Source: an uncultured Selenomonas sp. (GTDB taxonomy: Bacteria; Bacillota; Negativicutes; Selenomonadales; Selenomonadaceae). From it: a DNA stretch of 21,839 nucleotides. A program made the translations under genes and the position numbers. Below the pieces are notes generated by a model, which saw only the letters and a list, made by a program, of their open reading frames with translations, was not told the DNA's origin and did no database searches. Each line of letters begins with the position of its first letter. Position 1 is the stretch's first letter. Below are positions 14,239 to 21,237 of this stretch, one piece after another. The stretch spans positions 1-21,839 of the forward strand of contig CAJPRR010000021.1 in assembly GCA_905373085.1 (NCBI GenBank), in the 5' to 3' direction.

Positions 14239-15426
14239 TCAGATGCCCGCGGCTTTCTTCAGCATATCTGCCTTGTCCGTCTTTTCCCATGACAGATCGA
14301 CATCGGTGCGGCCGAAGTGGCCGTAGGCCGCCGTCTGCTCGTAGATCGGACGACGTAGGTCGAGCTTGCTGATGATCGAGGCCGGCCGCAGGTCGAAGTT
14401 CTCGTGCACGATCTTTTCGATCAGAGCCTCGTCCACCTTGTTCGTGCCGAACGTGTCGACCATGATGGAGACGGGACGCGCGACGCCGATGGCGTAGGCG
14501 AGCTGAATCTCGCAGCGCTCAGCGAGTCCTGCGGCGACGACGTTCTTCGCCACATAGCGTGCGGCATAGGCGGCGGAGCGGTCGACCTTCGTGGGATCCT
14601 TGCCCGAGAAGGCGCCGCCGCCGTGACGCGCCATGCCGCCGTAGGTGTCGACGATAATCTTGCGGCCCGTGAGACCCGAGTCGCCCTGCGGGCCGCCGAT
14701 GACGAACTTGCCCGTCGGGTTCACGAAGTACTTCGTGTCCGCCGTCAGAAGCTCTGCCGGAACGATGACCTTGATGACCTTTTCGATCATATCCTTGCGG
14801 ATTGTTTCCAAATCGACTTCCGGATCGTGCTGCGTGGAGATGACGACGGCATCGACGGCGACGGGCTTGCCGTCCTCGTAGCGCACCGTCACCTGCGTCT
14901 TGCCGTCGGGGCGCAGGTAGCCGAGTTCGCCGCTCTTACGCACCTCTGCAAGGCGACGCGCCAGACGATGCGCGAGCGCGATCGGCAGCGGCATGAGTTC
15001 GGGCGTCTCGTTTGCCGCATAGCCGAACATCATGCCCTGGTCGCCCGCGCCGATGGAGTCAGCGACATCGGACTCGCCCTCCTTCGCCTCAAGCGCCTTG
15101 TCAACGCCGAGCGCGATGTCGGCGGACTGCTCGTCGAGCGACACGAGGATGCCGCACGTCGCTGCATCGAAGCCGTATTTCGCGCGCGTATAGCCGATCT
15201 TCTCCACGGTCTTGCGAATGATGTGCGGGATGTCGATGTAGCACGAGGTCGAGATCTCGCCTACGACATGCACCTGCCCCGTCGTCACCAATGTCTCGCA
15301 CGCCACGCGCCCCTGCGGATCTTTTGCAAGAATCGCGTCGAGAATGGCATCGGAAATCTGATCGGCCATCTTGTCGGGATGACCTTCCGTCACCGACTCG
15401 GAAGTGAACAGCATCGTTTTGCTCAT
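14239..15426 (-). CDS. metK: S-adenosylmethionine synthetase MetK
   Basis: MetK makes S-adenosylmethionine from methionine and ATP. The 395-residue protein has standard length and motifs: FTSESVTEGHPDKMADQ near the start, GAGDQGMMFGYA (126-137), the signature GGGAFSGKDPTKVDRSAAYA and the C-terminal RTDVDLSWEKTD. ATG 15426 was chosen because the product then starts MSKTMLFTSESVTEGH and a GGAG lies 6 nt upstream. An ATG 12 nt earlier overlaps that site, and the frame stays open for another 45 residues without similarity. A SAM-I riboswitch with terminator precedes it, so the gene is expected to be switched off when its product is abundant. About 150 nt separate the riboswitch terminator from the start codon, with no other gene seen there. 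Confidence 0.97.
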   Translation of the reverse strand: MSKTMLFTSESVTEGHPDKMADQISDAILDAILAKDPQGRVACETLVTTGQVHVVGEISTSCYIDIPHIIRKTVEKIGYTRAKYGFDAATCGILVSLDEQSADIALGVDKALEAKEGESDVADSIGAGDQGMMFGYAANETPELMPLPIALAHRLARRLAEVRKSGELGYLRPDGKTQVTVRYEDGKPVAVDAVVISTQHDPEVDLETIRKDMIEKVIKVIVPAELLTADTKYFVNPTGKFVIGGPQGDSGLTGRKIIVDTYGGMARHGGGAFSGKDPTKVDRSAAYAARYVAKNVVAAGLAERCEIQLAYAIGVARPVSIMVDTFGTNKVDEALIEKIVHENFDLRPASIISKLDLRRPIYEQTAAYGHFGRTDVDLSWEKTDKADMLKKAAGI

Positions 15427-15576
15427 GGTATGCTCCATTCCGCCGCTGCCGCCTGCGGCAAATATCTGGAAAAGCAAGGTGCGACCTTCCCTGCCCGGCG
15501 GCCTCAAAGCGCCGCCTTCATGAAATCGTCCGCGAAACGTCTTCAGAAAAAGCCGATTCGCAGCATACATCATCCA

Positions 15577-15721
15577 TCAAAAAAGACTCTCTTCCTACGA
15601 AAAGAGAGTCTTCCCTCGCTCCCATCTCATAGGCTGTACCTATAGGAATTGGCACCTTTTTGGCATCTGCCAACGGTTGCCGCAGCTTCATAGGGCCAGT
15701 CCCTCCACTGCTCTTGATGAG
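15577..15721 (-). promoter_or_regulatory. SAM-I (S-box) riboswitch with terminator, controlling metK
   Basis: On the minus strand the aptamer core is clear: CTCATCAAGAGCAGTGGAGG, then GACTGGCCC, AAGCTGCGGCAACC and AAAAGGTGCCAATTCC. P1 pairs CTCATC (15721-15716) with GATGGG (15626-15621). Immediately after comes an expression platform: AAGACTCTCTT and AAGAGAGTCTT (arms 15602-15612 and 15583-15593) form an 11-bp stem followed by six T. SAM binding should stabilise P1 and let the terminator form. The order and the sequence match the class I SAM riboswitch known upstream of metK and methionine genes in Firmicutes. Confidence 0.95.
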
Positions 15722-15740
15722 TGATATTCGATTTGGTTTC

Positions 15741-15769
15741 ATTATACGAGAAAATATTTCAATTGTCAA
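15741..15769 (-). promoter_or_regulatory. Consensus promoter of the SAM riboswitch-metK unit
   Basis: On the minus strand TTGACA (15769-15764), exactly 17 nt and TATAAT (15746-15741) form a perfect sigma-A type promoter. The -35 begins directly after the coaBC stop codon (15770-15772). Transcription would start near 15734, just before the aptamer. Confidence 0.93.
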
Positions 15770-16972
15770 CTATTTTTGTAGGGATTCGATGCGGTCGAGG
15801 AGAACCTCTGCCACCTTCTGCTTGCTCATCAAAGGAACTTCCTCAACAGAGCCGTCACGCGCCACGAGCTTCACGAGATTCGTCTCCGTATTGAATCCCG
15901 CATCGGGGCATGTCACATCGTTCGCCACGATGAGGTCGAGATTCTTCTTTTGGAGCTTCGCCTTCGCATAGCCGAGGAGATTCTGCGTCTCTGCCGCGAA
16001 GCCGACGAGGAGCTGCTTCTCCTTTTTCCGCGTTCCGAGTTCCATGAGGATGTCGGGGTTCCTCTCCAAGACGAGCACAAGCTCGGCCTCGTTCTTCTTG
16101 ATCTTCTGCTCTTGCCGCACCTTCGGACGATAGTCGGCGACAGCGGCCGCCTTGATGACGATCGCAGCGTCCTCGGCTTCTCGCAGCACGGCGTCGCGCA
16201 TGGCAAGCGCCGATTCCGTATGCAGGACGCGCACGCCGGGCGGATCGGCGAGAGCGACGACGCCGCCCGCGACGAGCACGACGTCAGCGCCGCGCCGCGC
16301 CGCCTCCTGCGCGACGGCATAGCCCATCTTGCCGCTCGAACGGTTGCCGATGAAGCGCACGGGATCGATGGCTTCGAGCGTGCCGCCCGCCGTCACGAGC
16401 ACCTTCTTGCCCGAAAGCGACCTGCCGCGTGCGCCGGTTTCCTCCAACTCGCGCACGATGTCCCGCGGCTCGGGCAGACGCCCGAGGCCCGAGGCGCCGC
16501 AAGCCAAGTATCCCGTCGCCGGCTCGATCTTATGCCAGCCGCGCATTTCAAGTTTCGCCATATTTTCCTGCGTCACGGGATTTTCATACATTGCGCTGTT
16601 CATCGCCGGAGCGAAAAAGATCGGCGCTGTGACCGCGAGCAATGTCGTCGTCAGCATGTCGTCGGCGATGCCCGCCGCCGCCTTGGCAATGATGTTCGCC
16701 GTGGCGGGAGCGATGAGCACGAGATCCGCCAGACGCGCCAGAGCGATGTGCTCGACGTTCCAATGCGCCGGCTCTTCCCACATGTCGAGCGACACGGGCT
16801 GACCCGTGATCTCGCGAAAGGTCAGCGGCGTGACGAAACAGGCGGCCGCCTTCGTCATGACGACGTGAACCTCCGCCCCTCTCTTGCGCAGGCGGCTCGC
16901 AATCTCCACCGCCTTGTAGGCGGCGATGCCGCCTGTGACGCCCAGCAAAACCTTCTTGCCCTCAAGAATCAT
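15770..16972 (-). CDS. coaBC: Bifunctional CoaBC (phosphopantothenoylcysteine decarboxylase / phosphopantothenate-cysteine ligase)
   Basis: CoaBC performs two steps of coenzyme A synthesis: ligation of cysteine to phosphopantothenate (CoaB half), then FMN-dependent decarboxylation (CoaC half). The 400-residue protein has the flavin domain first: LLGVTGGIAAYKA, catalytic His75 in NVEHI, PAMN (122-125) and CGASGLGRL with Cys158. The CoaB half follows with SGKKVLVTAGGTLEAIDPVR, FIGNRSSGKMG (Asn210), KAAAVADYRP (274-283) and a lysine-rich KIKK loop (290-293). Catalytic positions match the E. coli enzyme as remembered. The start overlaps the rpoZ stop by one base (TAATG). It is the last gene of the yicC-remA-gmk-rpoZ-coaBC run. 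The priA gene often found next in Firmicutes is absent; the metK promoter starts immediately at the stop. Confidence 0.97.
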   Translation of the reverse strand: MILEGKKVLLGVTGGIAAYKAVEIASRLRKRGAEVHVVMTKAAACFVTPLTFREITGQPVSLDMWEEPAHWNVEHIALARLADLVLIAPATANIIAKAAAGIADDMLTTTLLAVTAPIFFAPAMNSAMYENPVTQENMAKLEMRGWHKIEPATGYLACGASGLGRLPEPRDIVRELEETGARGRSLSGKKVLVTAGGTLEAIDPVRFIGNRSSGKMGYAVAQEAARRGADVVLVAGGVVALADPPGVRVLHTESALAMRDAVLREAEDAAIVIKAAAVADYRPKVRQEQKIKKNEAELVLVLERNPDILMELGTRKKEKQLLVGFAAETQNLLGYAKAKLQKKNLDLIVANDVTCPDAGFNTETNLVKLVARDGSVEEVPLMSKQKVAEVLLDRIESLQK

Positions 16973-17184
16973 TACTTTATGCCGCCTTTGCTGCGTCGGT
17001 AAAGAATATCGCCTTCAGAAATCTCTTCCAAGGCGATCGTCACATCTTTCGATGACTTCGCCGCCACCTTCGGCTCGTCGCCGTCGAGGAGCTGACGCGC
17101 ACGCTTCGCCGCCAAGACGACGAGCGTGTAGCGGCTGTCGACCATCTCCAAAAGTTTGTTGATCGAAGGATCTGCCATGCTCAT
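16972..17184 (-). CDS. rpoZ: RNA polymerase omega subunit RpoZ
   Basis: Omega is a small subunit that helps RNA polymerase assembly and stability by wrapping the beta' subunit. The 70-residue product begins MSMADPSINKLLEMVDSRYT and has the conserved VVLAAKRARQLLDG segment (22-35), then KSSKDVTIALEEISEG, all typical of RpoZ. ATG 17184 overlaps the gmk stop (ATGA); the ATG six bases downstream is also possible and would remove two residues. It sits between gmk and coaBC, the usual place in Firmicutes. Confidence 0.94.
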   Translation of the reverse strand: MSMADPSINKLLEMVDSRYTLVVLAAKRARQLLDGDEPKVAAKSSKDVTIALEEISEGDILYRRSKGGIK

Positions 17185-17798
17185 ATCGAATCTTCCCTTC
17201 CCTTTTCTATTTCGTCAAAAAGCTCTCCATTGCGTGCGACAAGGCGCCTCTCCGCCGCAAGGATGGCGCAGACGGAATCGACCGCGCCATCGACCTCGTC
17301 GTTCGTGACGACGTACTTGTAGCACTTTCCCGCTTCAATCTCATCGATCGCTGCAGCGAGACGCTTCTGCAAGACGTCCTCCGTCTCCGTGTCGCGTCCG
17401 CGGATGCGCCTTTCCAGCTCGGCGAGCGACGGCGGCAGGATGAAGATATAGACGCCCTCAGGAAACTTCTCGCGCACCTTCATCGCGCCCTGCGTGTCGA
17501 TTTCCAAGAGGATGTCTTCGCCCGCCGCGAGCTTTTTCTCCACCTTCTTCAAGGGCGTGCCGTAATAATTGTCGTAGACCTTAGCCCATTCGAGCAATTC
17601 GTCCTTTTCAATCATTTCCTCGAACGCCTCGACCGAGAGGAAGTAATAGCTCTCGCCCTCGGCCTCGCCCGCACGCGGCTTGCGCGTCGTGGCGGAAACG
17701 GAGTAGGCGAGCGCCGTCCTTTCCAAGAGCGCCTGGCAGATCGTTCCCTTTCCCGCACCCGACGGGCCGGAAACGACGACCAAAAGACCTTTTTTCAT
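17181..17798 (-). CDS. gmk: Guanylate kinase Gmk
   Basis: Gmk phosphorylates GMP to GDP with ATP, needed for GTP supply and linked to (p)ppGpp metabolism. The 205-residue protein has the P-loop GPSGAGKG (11-18), the GMP-binding stretch SVSATTRKPRAGEAEG and SYYFLSVEAFEEMI. It also has LLEWAKVYDNYYGTP, and DILLEIDTQGAMKVRE with the Asp/Gln motif. Lid residues lie in RRIRGRDTETEDVLQKRL. Length and motif order are standard. The start overlaps the remA stop (ATGA) and its stop overlaps rpoZ, so it is in the middle of a tightly coupled operon. Confidence 0.97.
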   Translation of the reverse strand: MKKGLLVVVSGPSGAGKGTICQALLERTALAYSVSATTRKPRAGEAEGESYYFLSVEAFEEMIEKDELLEWAKVYDNYYGTPLKKVEKKLAAGEDILLEIDTQGAMKVREKFPEGVYIFILPPSLAELERRIRGRDTETEDVLQKRLAAAIDEIEAGKCYKYVVTNDEVDGAVDSVCAILAAERRLVARNGELFDEIEKGREDSI

Positions 17799-18073
17799 TT
17801 TCCGTCCTCTCTTCCTTTCGTCTCCGGCTCGTCCGACTCAAGAACACGGTGCGCCACAGTCTCCGGCTGTACGGCAGAAAGGAGTACATGATCGCTGTCC
17901 ATGATGACGACGGCTCGCGTGCGTCTGCCGTAGGTGGCGTCGATGAGCCTGCCGCCGTCACGCGCCTCCTGGATGATGCGCTTGATCGGCGCCGATTCGG
18001 GGCTGACAATCGCCACGACGCGGTTCGCCGAAACGATGTTGCCGAAGCCGATATTGATGAGCTTGATGTCCAT
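17795..18073 (-). CDS. remA: RemA-like DNA-binding regulator (DUF370)
   Basis: The 92-residue protein has the compact RemA/DUF370 fold sequence: MDIKLINIGFGNIVSANRVV, IVSPESAPIKRIIQEARDGG, RLIDATYGRRTRAVVIMDSD and HVLLSAVQPETVAHRV. In Bacillus subtilis RemA forms ring-shaped oligomers that bind DNA and activate matrix and osmoprotection genes. The family is also common beside gmk in Firmicutes without biofilm operons of that kind, so the targets here are unknown. The C-terminal ESDEPETKGREDGK tail is charged and probably disordered. It starts 9 nt after yicC, and its stop overlaps the gmk start. Confidence 0.92.
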   Translation of the reverse strand: MDIKLINIGFGNIVSANRVVAIVSPESAPIKRIIQEARDGGRLIDATYGRRTRAVVIMDSDHVLLSAVQPETVAHRVLESDEPETKGREDGK

Positions 18074-18082
18074 GCTTTCGCC

Positions 18083-18958
18083 TCACTCGATGTTCTGCAC
18101 CTGCTCGCGCAGTTTCTCGACCTCGCTCTTGATCTCGACGACGATCTTCGCCGCCTGCGTGAAATTCGCCTTGGCGCCGATCGTGTTCGTCTCGCGATTG
18201 ATCTCCTGAATCAAAAAATCGAGCTTCCTGCCGATGGGCGCTTCCTCCTCGATCGTCTCGCGAAACTGCGCGATGTGGCTCTTGAGACGCACGACTTCCT
18301 CGTCGTAGCTGATGTGGTCAGCATAAAGAAGCGTTTCCTGCAAGATGCGCATCTCATCGACGCCCTGTCCCTTGAGCATTTCGTCGAGGACATTCTTCAG
18401 ATGCGTGCGGTAGCGCTCGACGATCTCCGGCTCGAACGCCGCGAGTCTTTCAACCGCCTCAGCAAGGAAGTCCAAACGCGGTTCAAAATCGAGGCGCGTG
18501 TGCTCGCCCTCCTTCCTGCGCATCTGGACGAAATGCTCCAAGGCGCTCTCCAAGGCGGCAAAGACGATCTCGCGGGCGTCCAGCACATCGCGGCTCTCCT
18601 CATGCACGCGCAGGACATCGGGATACATGGCTATTTTACATACATCGGCGGGAGGCGTCAAATGCAGGAAATCACCAAGCTCGTAGAGCGCTGTCTGATA
18701 GGCGCGCGCCAAATTCTTGTCAACGACGATGGCCGCTTCCTTTTCGCGCTTGTCGTAAAAGGCGATGTTCACATCGATCTTGCCGCGCGCCGAAAATCTC
18801 TTGATTGCCTGGCGCATGTCGCTTTCAAAGACGTTGAGCGCACGTGGCATGGAAAACGATATGTCCAGATACCGCTGATTGACCGACTTCACTTCCACAT
18901 GAACCTTGTAGTCTTCGTCCTCCCGGCCCGCCGCGCCGAACCCCGTCATGCTCTTCAA
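18083..18958 (-). CDS. yicC: YicC-family endoribonuclease (YloC/YicC)
   Basis: The 291-residue protein starts (M)KSMTGFGAAGREDEDYKVHV, the diagnostic N-terminus of the YicC family. It has SVNQRYLDISFSMPRAL, the ARGKIDVNI segment (57-65) and the C-terminal DUF1732 motif PIGRKLDFLIQEINRE (241-256) followed by TNTIGAKA. Members YicC and YloC are reported as endoribonucleases. The start was placed at TTG 18958 because GGGGG lies 9 nt upstream and the product then begins as in the family. A GTG at 18982 would place extra residues before the motif, and ATG 18949 lacks a binding site at the right distance. It is the first gene of the yicC-remA-gmk-rpoZ-coaBC operon. Confidence 0.92.
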   Translation of the reverse strand: MKSMTGFGAAGREDEDYKVHVEVKSVNQRYLDISFSMPRALNVFESDMRQAIKRFSARGKIDVNIAFYDKREKEAAIVVDKNLARAYQTALYELGDFLHLTPPADVCKIAMYPDVLRVHEESRDVLDAREIVFAALESALEHFVQMRRKEGEHTRLDFEPRLDFLAEAVERLAAFEPEIVERYRTHLKNVLDEMLKGQGVDEMRILQETLLYADHISYDEEVVRLKSHIAQFRETIEEEAPIGRKLDFLIQEINRETNTIGAKANFTQAAKIVVEIKSEVEKLREQVQNIE

Positions 18959-19022
18959 TGCCAATCGCCCCCATTCGTACACTTAGGGAGAAGCGCCGAA
19001 CTGTACGTGCTTCCTTCATTTT

Positions 19023-19065
19023 ATTATATCATGACATTTTACCACACTTTTTGCATCTTCGACAA
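19023..19065 (-). promoter_or_regulatory. Probable promoter of the yicC-coaBC operon
   Basis: On the minus strand TTGTCG (19065-19060) and TAAAAT (19041-19036) are separated by 18 nt. A perfect TATAAT follows at 19028-19023, but without a good -35 at 17 nt. Either or both could be used. The elements lie just after the prfC stop, and no terminator separates the two units. Confidence 0.6.
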
Positions 19066-19069
19066 GCCC

Positions 19070-20689
19070 TCAAACCTCTTTGCGACCGACGGGCACGGCG
19101 TGCATCTGCAGCTCGGGATTGTTGTCCTCGATCCAGCCGAGCGCCCATTCGTTGCTCACGAGCAGCACGGGATTGCCCCGGCGGTCGCGCACGAACATGC
19201 CGCGATCGGCGCCGCGCAGGGTTGCGGGCGTGATCTCGCGCCCATCGGCGAAGGTCAGCCAACGCGCGACCTCGTAGGGCTGCATCTGCAGCACGATGTC
19301 GACGTTATACTCGTTCTTCAGGCGATATTCAAGCACCTCGAACTGCAGCGTGCCGACCGTGCCGACGATGTAGGCGTCCGCGCCCGCGCCCTCCTGCACG
19401 AAGAGCTGGATCGCGCCCTCCTGCGTGAGCTGCTCGACGCCCTTGACGAACTGCTTGCGCTTCATCGTGTCCTTCGCCGAGACGCGTGCGAACTTCTCGG
19501 GCGGAAACACGGGGAAATCCTCGTACTTGAACTTGTGCGAGGCGTCCGTCAGCGTGTCGCCGATGGAAAAGACGCCGGGATCAAAAAGCCCCACGATGTC
19601 GCCCGGAAAGGCCTCGTCGATAATCTGGCGATCCTGCGCGAGAAACTGCTGCGGCTGCGCGAGCTTGATCAGCTTGCCGCTCTTTTCGTGCCAGACGCTC
19701 ATGTTGCGCTCGAACGCGCCCGACACGATGCGGATGAAGGCGAGGCGATCGCGGTGCGCGGGATTCATGTTCGCCTGGATCTTGAAGACGAAAGCCGAGA
19801 AGCGCTCGTCCGTCGGCTCGATGACGCCGTCGGACGAAGCGCGAGGCGCGGGCGCGGGCGCGAGGCGCAGATACTCCTCCAAGAAGTTCTTGACGCCGAA
19901 GTTCGTCATGGCAGAGCCGAAGAACGTCGGCGTCAGCTCGCCGCGGTCAATCTTCCCGCGATCGAAGTCCTCGCCCGCCGCATCGAGAAGCTCGATGTCA
20001 TCGGCGAGCGTCCGGCGCTCCTCTTCCGTCAGCCGTGCCATGAAAGCCTCGTCGTCGATCGAGCCGCAGACGGAGACGCGCTCCGTCTGCCCATGGCTCA
20101 TATCGGCGGCGAAAAGCTCGACCTCGCGCTTCGCGCGGTCATAGACGCCCTTATAGCTGCCGTCCGTGCCGACCGGCCAATTCATCGGATAGGAGCGGAT
20201 GCCCAGCACATCTTCCAATTCCGCCATGAGGTCGAGCGGCGCCTTGCCGAAGCGGTCGAGCTTGTTGACGAAGGTGAAGATCGGGATATGGCGCTCGCGG
20301 CAAACCTTGAAGAGTTTCTTCGTCTGCGCCTCGACGCCCTTCGCCACGTCGAGAATCATGACGGCGCTGTCGACCGCCATCAGCGTGCGGTACGTATCCT
20401 CGCTGAAATCCTGATGGCCGGGCGTATCGAGGATGTTGATGCACCAGCCCTCGTAGTCGAACTGCAGCACGCTCGACGTGACGGAGATGCCGCGCTGCTT
20501 CTCGATCTCCATCCAGTCGGACACGGCGTGGCGCTGCGTCTTGCGCGACTTGATCGAGCCGGCGAGGTGAATCGCCCCGCCGTAGAGCAGGAGCTTTTCC
20601 GTCAATGTCGTCTTGCCCGCATCCGGGTGCGAAATGATGGCGAACGTGCGCCTCTTCTCTATTTCCTTCTTCAATTTTTCCTGCGACAA
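19070..20689 (-). CDS. prfC: Peptide chain release factor 3 PrfC (TTG start)
   Basis: RF3 is a translational GTPase that recycles RF1/RF2 from the ribosome after termination. The 539-residue product has the G domain motifs SHPDAGKTT (20-28), QRGISV (65-70), DTPGHQDF (88-95) and NKLDRF (142-147). The RF3-specific sequences AGSIKSRKTQRHAVSDWMEI and PMNWPVGT distinguish it from EF-G. The start is called at TTG 20689 because GGGAGG lies 7 nt before it and the protein then begins (M)SQEKLKKEIEKRRTFAIISH. The GTG at 20704 overlaps that binding site. No clear promoter lies between the tRNA terminator and this start, so transcription may come from read-through or a weak promoter. Confidence 0.95.
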   Translation of the reverse strand: MSQEKLKKEIEKRRTFAIISHPDAGKTTLTEKLLLYGGAIHLAGSIKSRKTQRHAVSDWMEIEKQRGISVTSSVLQFDYEGWCINILDTPGHQDFSEDTYRTLMAVDSAVMILDVAKGVEAQTKKLFKVCRERHIPIFTFVNKLDRFGKAPLDLMAELEDVLGIRSYPMNWPVGTDGSYKGVYDRAKREVELFAADMSHGQTERVSVCGSIDDEAFMARLTEEERRTLADDIELLDAAGEDFDRGKIDRGELTPTFFGSAMTNFGVKNFLEEYLRLAPAPAPRASSDGVIEPTDERFSAFVFKIQANMNPAHRDRLAFIRIVSGAFERNMSVWHEKSGKLIKLAQPQQFLAQDRQIIDEAFPGDIVGLFDPGVFSIGDTLTDASHKFKYEDFPVFPPEKFARVSAKDTMKRKQFVKGVEQLTQEGAIQLFVQEGAGADAYIVGTVGTLQFEVLEYRLKNEYNVDIVLQMQPYEVARWLTFADGREITPATLRGADRGMFVRDRRGNPVLLVSNEWALGWIEDNNPELQMHAVPVGRKEV

Positions 20690-20718
20690 AATACATCCTC
20701 CCACACCGTTGTCATTTG

Positions 20719-20752
20719 AAAAAAAGACTGCCGCAGATTCTCTGCAGCAGTC
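20719..20752 (-). terminator. Rho-independent terminator after the tRNA operon
   Basis: GACTGCTGCAGA and TCTGCGGCAGTC (minus strand) form a 12-bp stem with one wobble and a 3-nt loop, followed by seven T. It lies 13 nt after tRNA-Cys and before the prfC binding site. Confidence 0.88.
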
Positions 20753-20765
20753 GTGCCTATCGTTT

Positions 20766-20840
20766 TGGAGGCGACACCCAGAATCGAACTGGGGAATGAG
20801 GGTTTTGCAGACCCCTGCCTTACCGCTTGGCTATGTCGCC
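20766..20840 (-). tRNA. tRNA-Cys (anticodon GCA)
   Basis: The acceptor arm GGCGACA pairs with TGTCGCC. The D-arm is GCC/GGC, the anticodon loop CTGCAAA holds GCA, and the T-arm contains GTTCGATTC. The discriminator base is T and CCA is encoded. It is the last tRNA of the Asp-Gly-Cys unit. Confidence 0.96.
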
Positions 20841-20843
20841 GTA

Positions 20844-20918
20844 TGGAGCGGAAAACGAGGCTCGAACTCGCGACCCCCACCTTGGCAAGGTGGTGCTCTA
20901 CCACTGAGCTACTTCCGC
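20844..20918 (-). tRNA. tRNA-Gly (anticodon GCC)
   Basis: The acceptor arm GCGGAAG pairs with TTTCCGC. The anticodon arm is CCACC-TTGCCAA-GGTGG with anticodon GCC, and the T-arm contains GTTCGAGCC. CCA is encoded. Three nt separate it from tRNA-Cys. Confidence 0.97.
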
Positions 20919-20924
20919 ATGAAG

Positions 20925-21001
20925 TGGCGACCCGAAGGGGACTTGAACCCCTGACCTCCGCCGTGACAGGGCGGCATTCTAACCAACTAAACTACCGGGC
21001 C
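20925..21001 (-). tRNA. tRNA-Asp (anticodon GTC)
   Basis: The acceptor arm GGCCCGG pairs with TCGGGTC (two wobbles). The anticodon arm is CCGCC-CTGTCAC-GGCGG with anticodon GTC, and the T-arm contains GTTCAAGTC. The discriminator is G and CCA is encoded. It is the first tRNA after the promoter. Confidence 0.97.
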
Positions 21002-21035
21002 GGCATCGCCTTCCGCAAGGTCGGCAACAAGTAGT

Positions 21036-21064
21036 ATTATACAGAGCGATGGGAGGCTTGTCAA
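21036..21064 (-). promoter_or_regulatory. Consensus promoter of the tRNA-Asp-Gly-Cys operon
   Basis: On the minus strand TTGACA (21064-21059), exactly 17 nt and TATAAT (21041-21036) form a perfect sigma-A promoter about 35 nt before tRNA-Asp. Confidence 0.95.
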
Positions 21065-21176
21065 GGAATCTGAAAGAAATATTTCAACCTTCCGCTTCCC
21101 GTGAGTGCCTGCGCTCGCGTTTTAGCTGATTGCTCGATGCAAGCCCGCACGGCCTCTCAGAAATGACCGAGCAAAA
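21065..21176. other. Short intergenic region between the tRNA promoter and hicAB
   Basis: The divergent promoters of the tRNA operon and hicAB face away from each other across this stretch. It contains the palindrome GAAATATTTC (near 21074-21083), but no gene, terminator or RNA that I can recognise. Confidence 0.5.
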
Positions 21177-21220
21177 GCAACTGAATCATAGTTGCATACA
21201 GCACTTCATTCTGCTATAAT
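21177..21220 (+). promoter_or_regulatory. hicAB promoter and possible operator
   Basis: TTGCAT (21192-21197), 17 nt and a perfect TATAAT (21215-21220) lie 17 nt before hicA, giving a very short leader. The inverted repeat GCAACT-N7-AGTTGC (21177-21195) overlaps the -35. HicB proteins with a ribbon-helix-helix tail often repress their own promoter, so this is a likely operator, by inference. Confidence 0.75.
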
Positions 21221-21237
21221 CTGCTTGAGGTGAAACC

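Noticed and set aside
13265..14290. Insertion sequence carrying the Rpn-type gene
   Set aside because: Although the family is often labelled transposase, I see no terminal inverted repeats or target duplication; the gene has an ordinary promoter and lies between normal terminators.
15427..15573. N-terminal extension of MetK starting at 15573
   Set aside because: There is no binding site at that codon, the added residues do not resemble MetK, and the standard start at 15426 has GGAG at proper distance.
15518..15769. 83-codon minus-strand frame upstream of metK
   Set aside because: It covers the metK promoter, SAM-I aptamer and terminator, which explain the sequence fully.
17849..20719. 956-codon open frame on the plus strand opposite yicC and prfC
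   Set aside because: It is antisense to clearly recognised genes (remA, yicC, prfC), is rich in Arg, His, Asp and Ala, and shows no motif. High-GC third positions remove stop codons on the opposite strand.
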